Shown one piece after another: positions 33,704 through 45,348 of a stretch of 64,000 nucleotides of DNA (positions are counted from its first letter, which is position 1; every line of letters begins with the position of its first letter). Position numbers and translations under genes: made by a program. The notes beneath the pieces were generated by a model. It worked only from the letters and a program-made list of their open reading frames with translations, searched no databases and was not told where the DNA came from. Source of the stretch: Tetracladium setigerum. Lineage: Eukaryota > Ascomycota > Leotiomycetes > Helotiales. The stretch spans positions 806,001 to 870,000 of the forward strand of contig PZJY01000012.1 of NCBI GenBank assembly GCA_031472005.1, given 5' to 3'.

Positions 33704-34831
33704 TCAGCATCTAGTACTCAGCACCGCTCTGGGGAACTCAAAGCCAACACCACGTCCAGTCAACTTCTTGTACACCTCGGAGTAAGTATCGAGTCTGTGG
33801 TCAACACCTCCCTTCTCCTTCTCATCGAGGACAACCTTCAAGACCTTGGAGCCATCCTCCTTGGTGCGGAGACGCTTGCCGACAATCTCAACTGGGTAGA
33901 CGAGATCGCTGAGGATGGCGTCGTGAACGGCAGTGAGTGTTCGGGAACGTGGTCGCTTCTGGTTTGCGAGGTTCGGGAACGGTTGCTGCGCTTGGGGCGG
34001 GGCAAGATACGGCGGGATGCGAGGATCAGAACGTGACGGTCGGAGAACTTCTTCTCGAGTTCACGGGTGAGACTAATAGGCGATGGTGTTAGTACATCGT
34101 TTCTCTTTTTCTCTTTCCATGATATGATAGATATAGAAAGAGGGGTGAGAAAAAGTACATACCGTTGTTGAACGCGGTGGAAACCCTGGAGGGATGGGAC
34201 GGGGACAAAGATGACGATAGCCTTCTTGCCGTGGCCAACTTCAAGCTAGAGAGCGAGTAAAGTCAGCATGCGATCTCCAACATTTCCATGAGCCCTCTCG
34301 CTTTGTGTGGGAAAAAGCGAGAGAAGATCAAGAAAGTGGTCCGCAGCCCGTCCGATTCCACAACAACTACTCTACTTCGTATTGCTCGACGCGCATGACC
34401 ATGGAACTGCTGCTCTGCACAACCGACATTCCAAATAGTCCACACACACGACACACATATATATGACCTCTGCCTCATTCTGTATCTCAAGTATGAATTC
34501 GAAGAATATAAGGACGTGTCTGCGGATCATCTGAATGCCAGTCCCGAATCACAGCAGAGGCATTGCGTTTCGCATCGTAGGTAGTCGCTGTCGTTTCGCT
34601 TTGAACTGCGTTCCTCTTCTTCTCTTTCTCTTCCGAGTCTGGATCACTGAGCAGAAGTTAATATCAATGGCTTACCTCTTTAGCAGAGACGAATTGAAGA
34701 GGGCGAAGAGCGGCCTTCAAGTCGGAGGTGTTGGTCTCGAGATCATAGAGAGCAGTGGCAATGCTGGTCTCAAGCTCGGAAGGCTTCTTGCGCGACTCGC
34801 TGTTGGCGGCGATCTTGTTGAGGGCGCTCAT
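33704..34831 (-). CDS. rps7: 40S ribosomal protein eS7 (Rps7), 1-base deletion
   Basis: Small-subunit ribosomal protein. Exons 34831-34676 (MSALNKIAANSESRKKPSEL ... FVSAKE), 34245-34163 (LEVGHGKKAIVIFVPVPSLQ) and 34072-33704 (LTRELEKKFSDRHVLILASR). Intron 1 is 430 nt, long for this window, as often seen early in ribosomal-protein genes; intron 2 is 90 nt. In exon 3, after RSNRSRTSQ, the frame must shift by one base near 33961-33965 to continue with QKRPRSRTLTAVHDAIL and VYPVEIVGKRLRTKEDGSK. With that base the length is 202 residues, right for fungal eS7. As an essential single gene it argues strongly that the break is an assembly error. The last few residues (RAVLSTRC) look unusual. Confidence 0.95.
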
Positions 34832-35557
34832 GATTGCGGTTGTTGGGGAATTGTCGTGAAGGTCGTGAGAGTCGTAAAGTTGAAAGTTCGAAATGGGAAA
34901 GTTTGGAGGTTTCGCTTAATTTTTGCAAATCCGTTGTGCCATAGACCAGGCCAATCAGAGACTAGCGTGACAGTATATCCTTGGCGGCTTGGCACCTTGA
35001 TGCTTGCTGAAGCTCGTCACAGAGACGGACTAGTTTGGTCCTGATCACCTAAATTCAGAGGATGGGTACCTAAGTAGGTAGGTATCTTCGCTTCATAATG
35101 GTTCTTTAAAATATGTACTCGGAGATGTTTTGATATGAGTAGTTCTGGTTATTTTGATTCATCCTCTGAGCAACATATGTCTGTATTTGGGAAATTATTG
35201 CTGCCCTGATGATGGATTGGTAAGTCCAAGCGATTGTTTTGGACAGCTTCAACAGGGAAATAATAGTGGACAATTCCGATATTATTATAGGTCATGCTAA
35301 CTTTTCCTCCTTCCATGATGCATGCGCGCAGAAGAACATGAACCCCATCTATGCTCGCTGAAAGTTAAACCCCGTTCCACGGTACTACTTGTCAATCATT
35401 AACCAGATACACCACCAGGGGATCTCTTCATTATCTCGACTCCCTTTGTCGCTTCTTCATGCCGAAAAATATCAATGCTATCATCATCGCGTCTATTTAA
35501 CCCAAAGTTCACCCCTTGCTACCATCGCTCTCCCAGACCCAAAAAACAACCAAGCAA
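34832..35557. other. Intergenic, 0.73 kb
   Basis: Promoter of rps7 and 3' side of the F-box gene. It contains ACCTAAGTAGGTAGGTAT near 35068-35086. No gene seen. Confidence 0.6.
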
Positions 35558-37709
35558 TTACCATTGTGTATTATGATTCGTACTCTCCAAGTGCTCAATC
35601 CCCGGGACTCGCCAGCCAAAATCCATGATCAAGATCTTTGCATCCTGGCCTGTACTAATGATCCGTCGATAATCCGATTTGGCACCCAAGACCCAACTGC
35701 CATGCCACCTGGGGAAATCAAGAACCAAAGCTCCAGTCTCCATATCAAACACCTTGATATCCTGGTCATAACTGCCCGAGATCAATCGTCCACTCACTGA
35801 ATCAATGTGTAGAGAGCGCACAAGATTGTCGTGAGCAGCGATCTTCTTCAAACATTCTCCCGTGTTTGCATCCCAGATTCGAATTACCTTATCGTTTCCA
35901 GCCGAGGCAATGAATCGGGAATCGTCTGAAAATTGACTGCACGCCAGGCCCTTGGTATGGCCTATGAACTCACGGATGTTTTTGCCGGTGTCGATGTTCC
36001 AGAGCTTGACTTTGAAGTCGCCACTGCAACTCACGATGGTGTTTCCCCGCAGTTGCACCGCGTTCACGGGTCCAGTGTGGCCGGTAAGAACCTTGAGTAA
36101 TCTCCCTGACTCTCGCTCCCAAATGCGAATCTTGACATCTTTTGAACATGTGACGATGTGCTTGTCGTCGAAAGCGAGATCGAGAACCGCAGCAGTATGT
36201 CCTATCAACTTCGCGATTGGTTTATACTTGTTGTTGATGTCGTGGATTATACAGGTGCTGTCCGACGATCCTGTAACAAGAATCTTTTCGTCGTACTGGA
36301 GACATAGAATTGACTGTGCATGATACATGTCGAATGATATCTTCTCGGGGAAAGATTCCCCGGCTCTGTGTTCGTTGAAGAGTAGAGCATGGTGTTGTGC
36401 GTGCCCGTCTGTACCCATCAATATATTCGGATTTGCCAATACGTCCGGAGGGCCAATGACCAGGCGACATTTGTATGTCTTCATGTCCCAGACGCGAATC
36501 GTCTTGTCTCGAGATCCTGTGATGATTTTAAACCTATTGTCTGTTAGAATGAGCAACTCTTTTGACAGTTGTCTCTTACTCGTCAAACTGAACACAGTAT
36601 ATACTGTCCAGATGCCCATTCAAATAGATTGCTTCTGCCTCCCCACGTCTCCAATTATGTTCCAAATTCTGCTTGATTCGATAGAGGTCCTTCCAATCCG
36701 GCTGATTCTTCGCATCTATGTTGGGAAATCCAAGTCCCTTCCCAGGCTGAATTGGTCCACTGGTAGCGTAGGTCTTTAATTTCTCTCGCATGAAGCTGCT
36801 TTTCCATATGAGCGTATCGTTGGAGAGTCGCGTCCACACCCGGGAAACCAGCATCGTATTGCGCAAAGCATTGTGGTCGAGGTGAGAGAGAATTTGGATC
36901 GCCAATTCCGCTGGAAGGCGTTCCATGAAGTTCACTCGAGGGATGCTGTCAACCTCGATATAGGAAGCAGGCTCAGCGGTTGTGGAAATGGCGGCTATTC
37001 CAATGCCACTCTCGCGGTCTCCGGTCGGATCGTCTGTTACGAGGTAATGGAAGGATTTGGATTGCCTGTTAAATTGCTGCTGCACAAGAATTAGCTCGCG
37101 CTTCGAAAAGTCTGCAATTGGGTCATGAATCCCAAAAGAACGTTAACGCTAGGAGTAAAAAAGAAAACTAGCTACCTCGTTCTGTGCAGCGGCCGTTGCT
37201 CTCGCAGCAGCACCTCCACTCCCCCGAGGAATAAATGGAGGTTCATTTCCGCTTCCAGGTGTTGGAGATGTCAAGGTCTCATGCGAATCGACAGGGCCTT
37301 CGTCGAAGTCGAAATGTGGTTGTAAAAACTTCGAATGGCGCTGAAAGCTGGCAGCGGACTTCAACTTTCGCCATGCTGTCGGTGGACGTGGACATTCTTC
37401 GGGAGCATGCGAATGCCTCCTCGCCTTGGGTCTGAGGGAAATCGAGGCCCTTCTGAGGAAACCCCGAAATCCTTTTCTCTTTCCTTCTTCCTCTGGCGCA
37501 ATATCCTTTTCTGCGACCGAAAACCTAGAGAATCGACCGGAGAGTTCTTCGCCGCTGAGCGGTAATGAACTGAGGCGTTGGCGGAATCGGAAGGTTGTAG
37601 TTACTTCTTCCGTGCCAAAGTTATCATATGAGGGCCTCGAGTAATTTGTTGTAGATGTCCTTGCGCTCTGGCTAGGGGGCCATTCGTTGATGGGGCTTGC
37701 TTTTGACAT
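35558..37709 (-). CDS. F-box/WD40 protein, SCF ubiquitin-ligase substrate receptor
   Basis: Substrate-recognition subunit of an SCF E3 ligase: the F-box binds Skp1, the WD40 propeller binds phosphorylated targets. Exons 37709-37176, 37079-36580 and 36533-35558 join in frame to 669 residues. A basic Ser/Arg-rich N-terminus precedes the F-box (RLPAELAIQILSHLDHNAL ... VSRVWTRLSND), then WKDLYRIKQNLEHNWRRG, a linker seen in Slimb/beta-TrCP, Pop1 and FWD-1 type proteins, then about seven WD repeats (GSRDKTIRVWD, GSSDSTCIIHD, CSKDVKIRIWE, CSGDFKVKLWN, GNDKVIRIWD, GSYDQDIKVFD). It could be the orthologue of Neurospora FWD-1, but I cannot prove that. The first intron uses a weak GTAGCT donor; an earlier acceptor at about 37112 would add protein-like KRELILVQQQFN but needs a frame change. 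Confidence 0.9.
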
Positions 37710-39324
37710 GCTGTCGAGTGCGACCGCCGGCTGGAATTTTCTTTGCTTGGGCGTCTCTTATATGCCTCCTCCCCAAGCCGAAGCCTTCTCTATATCCTAC
37801 GGCACGAAAGAGGGTAGGCTTCGTGGAGCAAGGGGGCAAGTTGTGATGATGATGCTGGCGCGAATGTGGCTAATGTTTGGATTTGACTTTCCATAGACCT
37901 GGCTGGGTGAGACAGATAGACAGCGAAGGCGTGTTCGGGTGTGCAGTAGTACAGTGGTGTAATGATAGAATTGTTCGTTGTAAAGATAAGAATAAATGAC
38001 AGTTGAAAGGAGTGAGAGAGAGAGGCGAGAACCAAAGGAGTGTGTGTGGTGGTATCAATAATAAACCAGCGAGCGAGTAGTTCGACGTCGGGGAGGGAAG
38101 AGATTCATTCATTATTCACGTTCTTCCCTTGTCCCCTTGCCCGTCACAACACACCAGTCATGTCACGTCGGCGGGCCAGTCCAGGTTCATTTGTTTACCG
38201 TCGCCAAGCCAGGTTTCGGAAGTGCAGGGAGACAACGACAGGGGAGACAGGACAGGGAGAGGGAAGGGGATCCCCAAAAAAGTTTAATTACAGCCCGGAG
38301 GAGGATGGAGGATGGAGGATGGTGGGTGGATGGGAGAAGGGGAAACGATTATCCGTTTTCGTCGTTTTTTCGTCGCCTCCCAACCATGACTTTGAAGCTT
38401 TATTCGAGCATTTTCAAGCATCCTTCCAGTCGAGGAGGCGAGGTGAGAAAAGAGGGAGGCGAGGCGAGAGGCATGATATTATGCAGAGGGAATCATCGAG
38501 GAGAGCAATGTCTCTCCATTATTCCTTGTATTAACCAACCGATCATCAAGTGATACCAATCTCCTGCCTGCATCTTGCAGCTCAAACCGAACTTTTGCAG
38601 CTGAAGTCTTGCGAGAAAGTAACTACATCATTCATTCTCTGGAATGCATATTCTGTTCCAAACATGCTGGCATGACATGGCATGGTCCTCGAGAACCGCG
38701 TGCATTGTCGTCAACACAGGTGATAATGCAATTGATGTCACCCATCAAAGACGAAAACTGCATTACATATTGCATGGCTTCCCAAGTCTTACTTTCCAGT
38801 GGTTCCTATTCATGCAACTCGAAGATTTTGGCACGTGTTTGCCCGTTTGACCGTTTGCTTGCTTTCAAGGAAGAAGATCTCCTCGCTTAGCGAAAGGGTA
38901 GGGAGATGGAGGTATCTGGAATTCTCAAGTTCTCAAGACAACTTTTCGGAAATACAGTAAGTAGAAATATAGCACGCTGGAGGTTACCAAGATATCACCA
39001 ATCCACAGCATCTCTTTCCCTTTTCCCTTATTCATTTCGGCCTTCGTCCGCTTGCATCTCTAATCCCAGCTCTCATGCAGACCATCCATTTCAAACGCAC
39101 TTCAAGTCCCACAATCACCTGACCACTCCATATCAATCCTCAAGTAATGTCTGTATCTGTACTGCAGAGTCTCACCTGCAGGACTGTACATCCTCCAATA
39201 TCAAGCATCACTATTGAATCTTCAGTCACCGTCAACATAGTGACCAATCCCCAATTAATCCTCTCGGGGAAATACATACCTGTAGATATTTTCACGCTCT
39301 GAAGCAGACAATTACTTGACGAAA
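37710..39324. other. Intergenic, 1.6 kb, divergent promoters
   Basis: Shared upstream region of the F-box/WD40 gene (minus) and the DUF7704 gene (plus). Short frames only; nothing supported. Confidence 0.55.
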
Positions 39325-39963
39325 ATGCCACCTTCCAAATTCTCCCTCCCACTTCCCTACCGCATCTTTTTCCTCCTCGTCGAACCCTTCTCAGCCCTGG
39401 TCGGCGCATACTATGCACACTTCCACCAGCAAACATACCTCTCCCTAACACACCTCGCCTCTTCCCTCCAGAGACCCAACTCCTCCCACTCTCAACTACG
39501 ATCCCACTCTCTCAACTCGCAAACTTGTATCTCCTCTTCGCCATCAACGAAGCCTTGGTGTTGCGAAGTACCTCCGATCTCACTGTGTGGCGAACCTTGC
39601 TTTTTGGATTGTTGGTCGCTGATGCTGGGCATTTATGGAGTGTGAGTGGGAAAGGGTGGGCAGTTTATGTGAGTGTTATCTTTTTTTGAGATTATTTCAA
39701 TATTCTTGTTGGAGGATAGATAATTAGGGCATGAGGAGAGGAGAGCACCGGAAGAATTAAAGAAGACTTTCTTTCAGCCTTTCAGGTCATTGACAGTAAG
39801 CTAATAGTTCTACTAGTATGATGTGTTGAGCTGGAATAAAATGGATTGGGGCAATGTGGGCTTTGTGTATGTTGGTGCTGCAATGAGGATTTGTTTTCTG
39901 ATGGGCGTTGGAATGGGGGAAAGGGAGGAGGTGGGAAGAAAGTGGTCAGCGAGAAGGAAGTGA
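39325..39963 (+). CDS. DUF7704 small four-helix membrane protein, 1-base deletion
   Basis: Fungal integral membrane protein of unknown function. Exon 1 39325-39668 starts MPPSKFSLPLPYRIFFLLVE, helix 1 running into PFSALVGAYYAHF. The frame breaks in C3 at 39474-39476; one added base gives PLSQLANLYLLFAINEALVL and VWRTLLFGLLVADAGHLWSV, helices 2 and 3. A 148-nt intron (39669-39816) leads to exon 2 (YDVLSWNKMDWGNVGFVYVG, AAMRICFLMGVG), helix 4, and a short basic tail ending at TGA 39961-39963. Corrected length 163 residues, normal for the family. I recognise the family by this helix pattern and the MDWGN(V/I)GF segment. Confidence 0.82.
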
Positions 39964-40475
39964 AAAAATGAAGCCGTCGAGGACGCTGGATGTTGAGGGA
40001 GTCGGTCATGAGATTTTTTGCATATTGCTGTATCATTGTGTGTCATTGTGTGTCATCATACAATAAATTTGAGAGAGGACCCTTCGCTGTCTTCAACCCG
40101 AGACAGGAAACATCACAGTCTCAAGAGGATGGGAGAATAGGCAAAATCACTGTTCGAGGTAGGAAGAGAAGTAGAAAAGAGACTTCCAAATAAGGAAATT
40201 CCTTTTATTGCTGGAATAATGCAGAACTAATCGATGATTTCCCTTTATTCCTTGCGAGTTATACGTTAATGGTAGAAGTACAAGTGGTATCTAAATAATC
40301 TTTCATTGCTTATGCTGCACTCGACATATCCAGCTCTCATAATCGTATACAAGTTGCGTGTCCATTCACCATCTCATAGAACTCGCCAGCAACTCCCTGG
40401 TTAGATGTAAATAAACCACAATCGTTAGCTCCTTATCGCATTGTCATTCTCCTCGTCAATAATAAGCCACCTTCT
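39964..40475. other. Intergenic between convergent genes, 0.5 kb
   Basis: 3' regions of the DUF7704 and SMC1 genes; no gene seen. Confidence 0.6.
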
Positions 40476-43400
40476 TTAGACATATTTGCGCAGCTAGAAA
40501 TCTAGTTAGCAAATGCACAAGGACTTCCAAAAACGGGTTTAGACTTACATCCAACGTCAATGTCTTTGACGAATTGGCCTCCTGATCTCTGAACACACCA
40601 ACCAGACTTTCACTGCCCTGGAACAGACCGGTCTTCAAACTGATAACAATGAACTGCATACCCGGACCAGCATGGTCGCGGATATAGTTCTTGATCTTCT
40701 CCACGTTGGCATTATCAAGAGCAGCGTCAACCTCATCCAAGACGAAGAAAGGACTGGGCTGATAAGAATGCACTGCAAATAGCAAAGCAAGCGCAGCCAT
40801 AGTCTTTTCACCACCAGACAGATGTTCCATATCTCTGAATCGCTTCAGGGGTGGCATAGCATGGTACTTGATACCTGAGAGATATGGAGTATCACTGTCT
40901 TCGATATCAAGGTAAGCTTGACCACCCAGTGGGAAAGTTGCCGAGCGCGTAAGATCCTTGTATACATGAGAGATCTGCTCTGAAATATGCTGGAAAGCCT
41001 TGTTAAAGAGATCAAAACGCTTCTCCTTGACATCGTTGAAAGCATCTTTTGATTTCTTGGCCGCTGTGCGAGCGTCTTCGTATTCCTTGTCGGTAGCCTT
41101 GAGTCGAGTCTCAACACCTTCGAGACGGTCAATAGCTCGCATGTTCGGATTGAGTTTCTCGAGTTCATCTGTCATGTCTTTGATGCGTTGTAGAAGGAGT
41201 TCCTCCGTGTCATTTTCATCGGCCTGTATATCATTAGCTTGCAACGAGAGGCATTAATAGTCAAAACTTACACTCTTGAGATCATCATCAAATTCACTAA
41301 AGTCTACATCGATACCATAGTCCTTTGACAATGCATCTGCATCTTCTTCGGCCTCATCTACGTCCATGGCATCTGGATCTGCCTCTATGAGATCACGATC
41401 TGGCAGACTGTCGAGACTCTTGGACTCTTCAGTCAAAGGGATGTTGATTTGCTCAAGCTTACAACGTCGGAGCAACGCATATCGACCAGCACTATTGCGT
41501 TGTACGTCCGTCTCTAGAACAGCAATGGCTTTGGTTCGAGCATCTACGTCTTTGCTCTTTTTCTGTAGTTCTGCCCGAGCTTTGTTGACAGTTTCGTTCT
41601 TGGCGGCGAGCTTCTCTTTTTGCTTTTGGAGTTCATCTTGCAAGACTGTCTCCTCATCTCGATCAGCTTGGATCTTCTGTTCCAAATTCGTCTTTTCGGC
41701 CTCATAGCTCTGGATATCGTTTTCCTGAGCTGCGATTTGCGATTCAAGATTTTTTATCCTGGTAATGAAACCTTTGTGCTCATCGGCCGCCCATCTGAGA
41801 TGGCCCTTCAATCTTTGCTTTTGGGCTTCAAAACTGTTCTTCTGCTCGGCAGCCTCTTGCTCCAGGCTTCCTTGTTGGGCTTCATAGGCGCGAATGTCTC
41901 CGTAGCCAAGGCGTTTGCAGAAATCCGAAAAAATATTGTCTTGTTCTTTGGCAATGACGTCCTTGAATTCCTTGACATTAGCAGAAATAGTGTTGACTGA
42001 TTCTTGCTTGTCATCATAGCGTGGTCCCATTTCATCGAGCTGACTTTTTTGGTGGGCAAGCTCCTTCTGCTTGCTGGCGAGATTCTTCTCGAAAGCTGCG
42101 AGTTCGCTCTTCACAAAATTCAACTTTTCAGAAAGGCCACTCAGATCACTCTGCAATGTTTCTTCGACTGCCCCCTTGTGACGAAGATTTGGTAGAGCTG
42201 CCATTTCAGCTTTGAGTTTTTCGACCTGTGCTTCTAGACGGGGAACATCCTCGTCTTCGAATCTGCGTTTGTTCCCCTGTTGTGTGCGACCACCTGTCAT
42301 CAGGCCAGCCTTGTGAATCACATGTCCTTCCACAGTTATGGCTTTGACTTGAATCTTCTTGACATAAACAATTCCCTTGGCTGTTGGGAGGTCATCACAA
42401 ATGATTGAGCTCCCACAGGCATAGGCCATGGCTCTCTCAAGAGAAGAGTCGAAGTTGATGGAATCAATCGTCAGTCGAGCTTTTTGGAGGCTCTTCAATG
42501 ACGAATCAACATTCGAGACCTTGATGTTGTCTAATGGAATAAAAGTCATTGGACTGGAATGCTGTTCCTTTAGGTACTGCACACAATCCGTCGCAGTCTT
42601 TTCGGTGTCCACAATGATCGAATCATAGTCGCGGCCAAGGGCAATACTAACAGCTTCATCAAACTTCTTCTGCTTTGGCTTACACAAATCTCCGACTCGT
42701 CCACGCACTCCGGGATAGAGGCGCTTTAGAGAAACGATGATCTCTTTGACCTTCCGCTCCTTGTGTGACTGCCTGATACCAGACTGGGCCTCTTCCAAGT
42801 GTTTGAGAACCTCTCGCAACTTTTCATCCTTTTCCGTGTGGACCTGGTTCACGCGCACTCGTTCAGATTGGATGGTGTTGAATTCCTTCTTCTTCGTATC
42901 GATCTCTTTAGAAATATCCTTGACTAAAGTTTTGGTAGCGTCTCGGCTTTCCACAAGAAATTTTAGTTCGGATTGAAGCTTCTCAATTGATGACTCGCAC
43001 GCGTCGACTCTGCCTTTCAGACTGTTCAGAGTTACTTCGTCGGTTTTCAGTTGTCGTGTTAGGTGATCCAGCTTTGCTTGGTTATTGGCCGTTTTCGAGA
43101 CAACCTGAGACTTTAGGCTGTTGTACTCCTTGTAATCTGCTTCGCTGAGTTCTTTGCCTTGTTTTCTGATTGTTTCTTTCCACTGTGCCTCAAATCGCTT
43201 CTCGTCTTTCTCAACCTTTGCAAGTTCCTTCTTTGCAGCTTCGACCACGGCCGCAGCATCATCCCGCTGCTTCGACAGGAGCTCAAACTTTTTTGTGTTG
43301 CAGCCAGCCTCTTGACCTCCATAGCGATTTTCACATCGATTGGTACGAGATCATTCTCCTTGGCCTCGATATCCTTTTCCTTTTTCTTGATGCTTCGTTC

Positions 43401-44444
43401 CGCTTTCGCGACTTTGCTGTGTACTACAGATTGAGCATTGCGTGCTTCTTCGAGAGTTGCCTCATATTTTTTGACTCCACGGCGGTACTCCTTTAGGTTC
43501 TCTTGATGTTCTTGAATGCTGGCAGTTGATTCTTCCATCACACGTTGAAAGTGGTACAGCTTCCAGAGTATGTGGGTAACGATAGCATCCTCTTTCTCGT
43601 TGGCCTTGTTCTGGTATGCTTCCGCCTCCTTCTTCTGCTCCTGATACTGCTTGATTTCGGAGTTCAAACCTCGGCGCCGCTGTAGATTGTGTCCCTGGTT
43701 CTCTTGAGCTTGTTCTGACTCGACTTGTAGTCTCTCATACTCTGTTTTGTAATCCAAACTACCTGAAATCTGTTCAATGAGGCGGGTCAGATCTTTGGGA
43801 GATTGTGAAGCGATTGCTTCAACATCTCCCTGAAAGACCAGAAAGTTTCGAGCTTTTATGAGAATGTTCTCTGCCTCCAAGGCCTCGTTGTACTGGATAG
43901 CAGTCACAACACGTTCATTGATGCGGTACTCGCTCGCGCCCTTATTTGTGATCGAGCGCTTCCATTTCTGCTCGTCTCCAGCGTCATCCTCGTAGACAGC
44001 CATGACCCAGGCGGACTTTGGATCATTTCGCCCAGGCTTTTGTGACTGCGACTCTTCATCCGTGCCGTCCTCATCGCCTTCCGCAGCTGGAGCAGCGGCG
44101 GATCCATCATCGTTGATCTTAGAAGTCTTCAGAACGCGACCACGATACACGAGATCTCGAAGATGCGCCGAACGTAAATGCGACGATTTGATACCGAGAA
44201 CGAAGGAGATGGCATCCATACTGCGAGAGGTCAGTAAGCAAACATAAACCGAGATGTATGTGTACTCACGAGTTTGACTTGCCGGAGCCATTGGGACCAA
44301 TAATGGAGGTGAAGTAGGAGTCGCCAAATAAGAGGGTGTGATGGCCCTTGTACGACTTGAAATCTAGAGTCGCATCAGTCCTCACTCAAAGTTTAGCAGT
44401 ATCCTCGACCTACTGAAAAGCTCAAGACGGATGAGCTTCCCCAT
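40476..44444 (-). CDS. smc1: Cohesin subunit SMC1 (Psm1), 1-base deletion
   Basis: Core ATPase of cohesin, holding sister chromatids together. Exons 44444-44414, 44363-44270, 44220-41272, 41223-40549 and 40493-40476. N-terminus MGKLIRLELFNFKSYKG; Walker A IIGPNGSGKSNS lies across intron 2; then two long coiled coils around the hinge (GVRGRVGDLCKPKQKKFDEA ... GLMTGGRTQQGNKRRFEDED); signature HLSGGEKTMAALALL; Walker B FFVLDEVDAALDNAN; last exon of only 18 nt giving LRKYV. In the N-terminal coil the frame breaks in A6 (T6 on the plus strand, 43289-43294); one more A restores KKFELLSKQRDDAAAVVEAA. Corrected length 1255 residues, usual for SMC1. KSSHLRSAHLRDLVYRG is specific to SMC1 over other SMCs. 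Confidence 0.97.
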
Positions 44445-45348
44445 TGTGAAGAATTGGACGCGTTGCGACGCTGGATATGGCGGGGAAGACGCGTTGGCTG
44501 AGGATTGTTCAGCACTTAGGTTGTTGTCAAAGGGTAGGTGGTATGGCCTGTAGCAGTCCAGAACTTTTCATAATCAAGACGTGATGGGCGCGTTTATGAG
44601 TTCTTCAATCTCTCGAGGTGACGGTAATAGCCCTCAGTCAAACGGTTCGGCCCTTGTAGCACGACGCATCTCGCGACAACGTGAAATAAATGCCCCAGGT
44701 AGCCAGCCAATGGCAATCGCTTATCTAAGAAGAGCGTTTTAAGTCACGTGTTAAACTACCTTGGCATCTTAGGTGGATCAAATATGCAGGGTGACGGAAC
44801 CCATTAGCAGAGCAAGAGGGAGTTGAGAAAGTGCATCTCAAACCCATGGACGAGCTGATAATTCTATTGAACATCAACTCCACGAAATTCTCGCGACCTT
44901 TGGAAGACCGTGTTTTGGTATATTCTACAAACAACCAAGATCTGCTCTTCTTCGCTGCATCCCCATTTTGGTTGCTGTGTCTCAGACAAGTGCCGCATGC
45001 TCTTGAAGTGCTACAACGAACCTTAGCCAACCGAAAGACCACGATTTCGCTACCTTGACTCCGACCACTAACGCGTAGAAACTACAACCTTCACGCAGAT
45101 TCAGTGCAGAATCATCGGGTCTCTTCTGCTACCAAATTCCCTATTTCGTCACATGCAACGGCGTTTGTCAGGTATCTTTTGGCCGGAAAAGGAAGTGGTT
45201 TGATCACTTGGACAAGCTGCGCATCACCCATCCATCCACAATACATACATACCTACATAGTCTCAAGTTTTCTGGAGCAGGTAAGTTTTTTTTCTGAATC
45301 ACCCGCTCTTTTTTTTTCTGTATTTCGAGATCGACGGTATACGTGATC
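44445..45348. other. Intergenic, 0.9 kb, divergent promoters
   Basis: Shared upstream region of SMC1 (minus) and GPC1 (plus). A 106-codon minus frame at 44725-45042 has no recognisable feature. Nothing supported. Confidence 0.6.

Noticed and set aside
34246..34675. snoRNA in the 430-nt intron of rps7
   Set aside because: I looked for C (RTGATGA) and D (CTGA) boxes with paired ends on the minus strand and found no convincing set.
41254..44327. Two separate SMC-like genes
   Set aside because: The parts are one SMC1 gene interrupted by a missing A in a homopolymer; the coiled coil continues directly.
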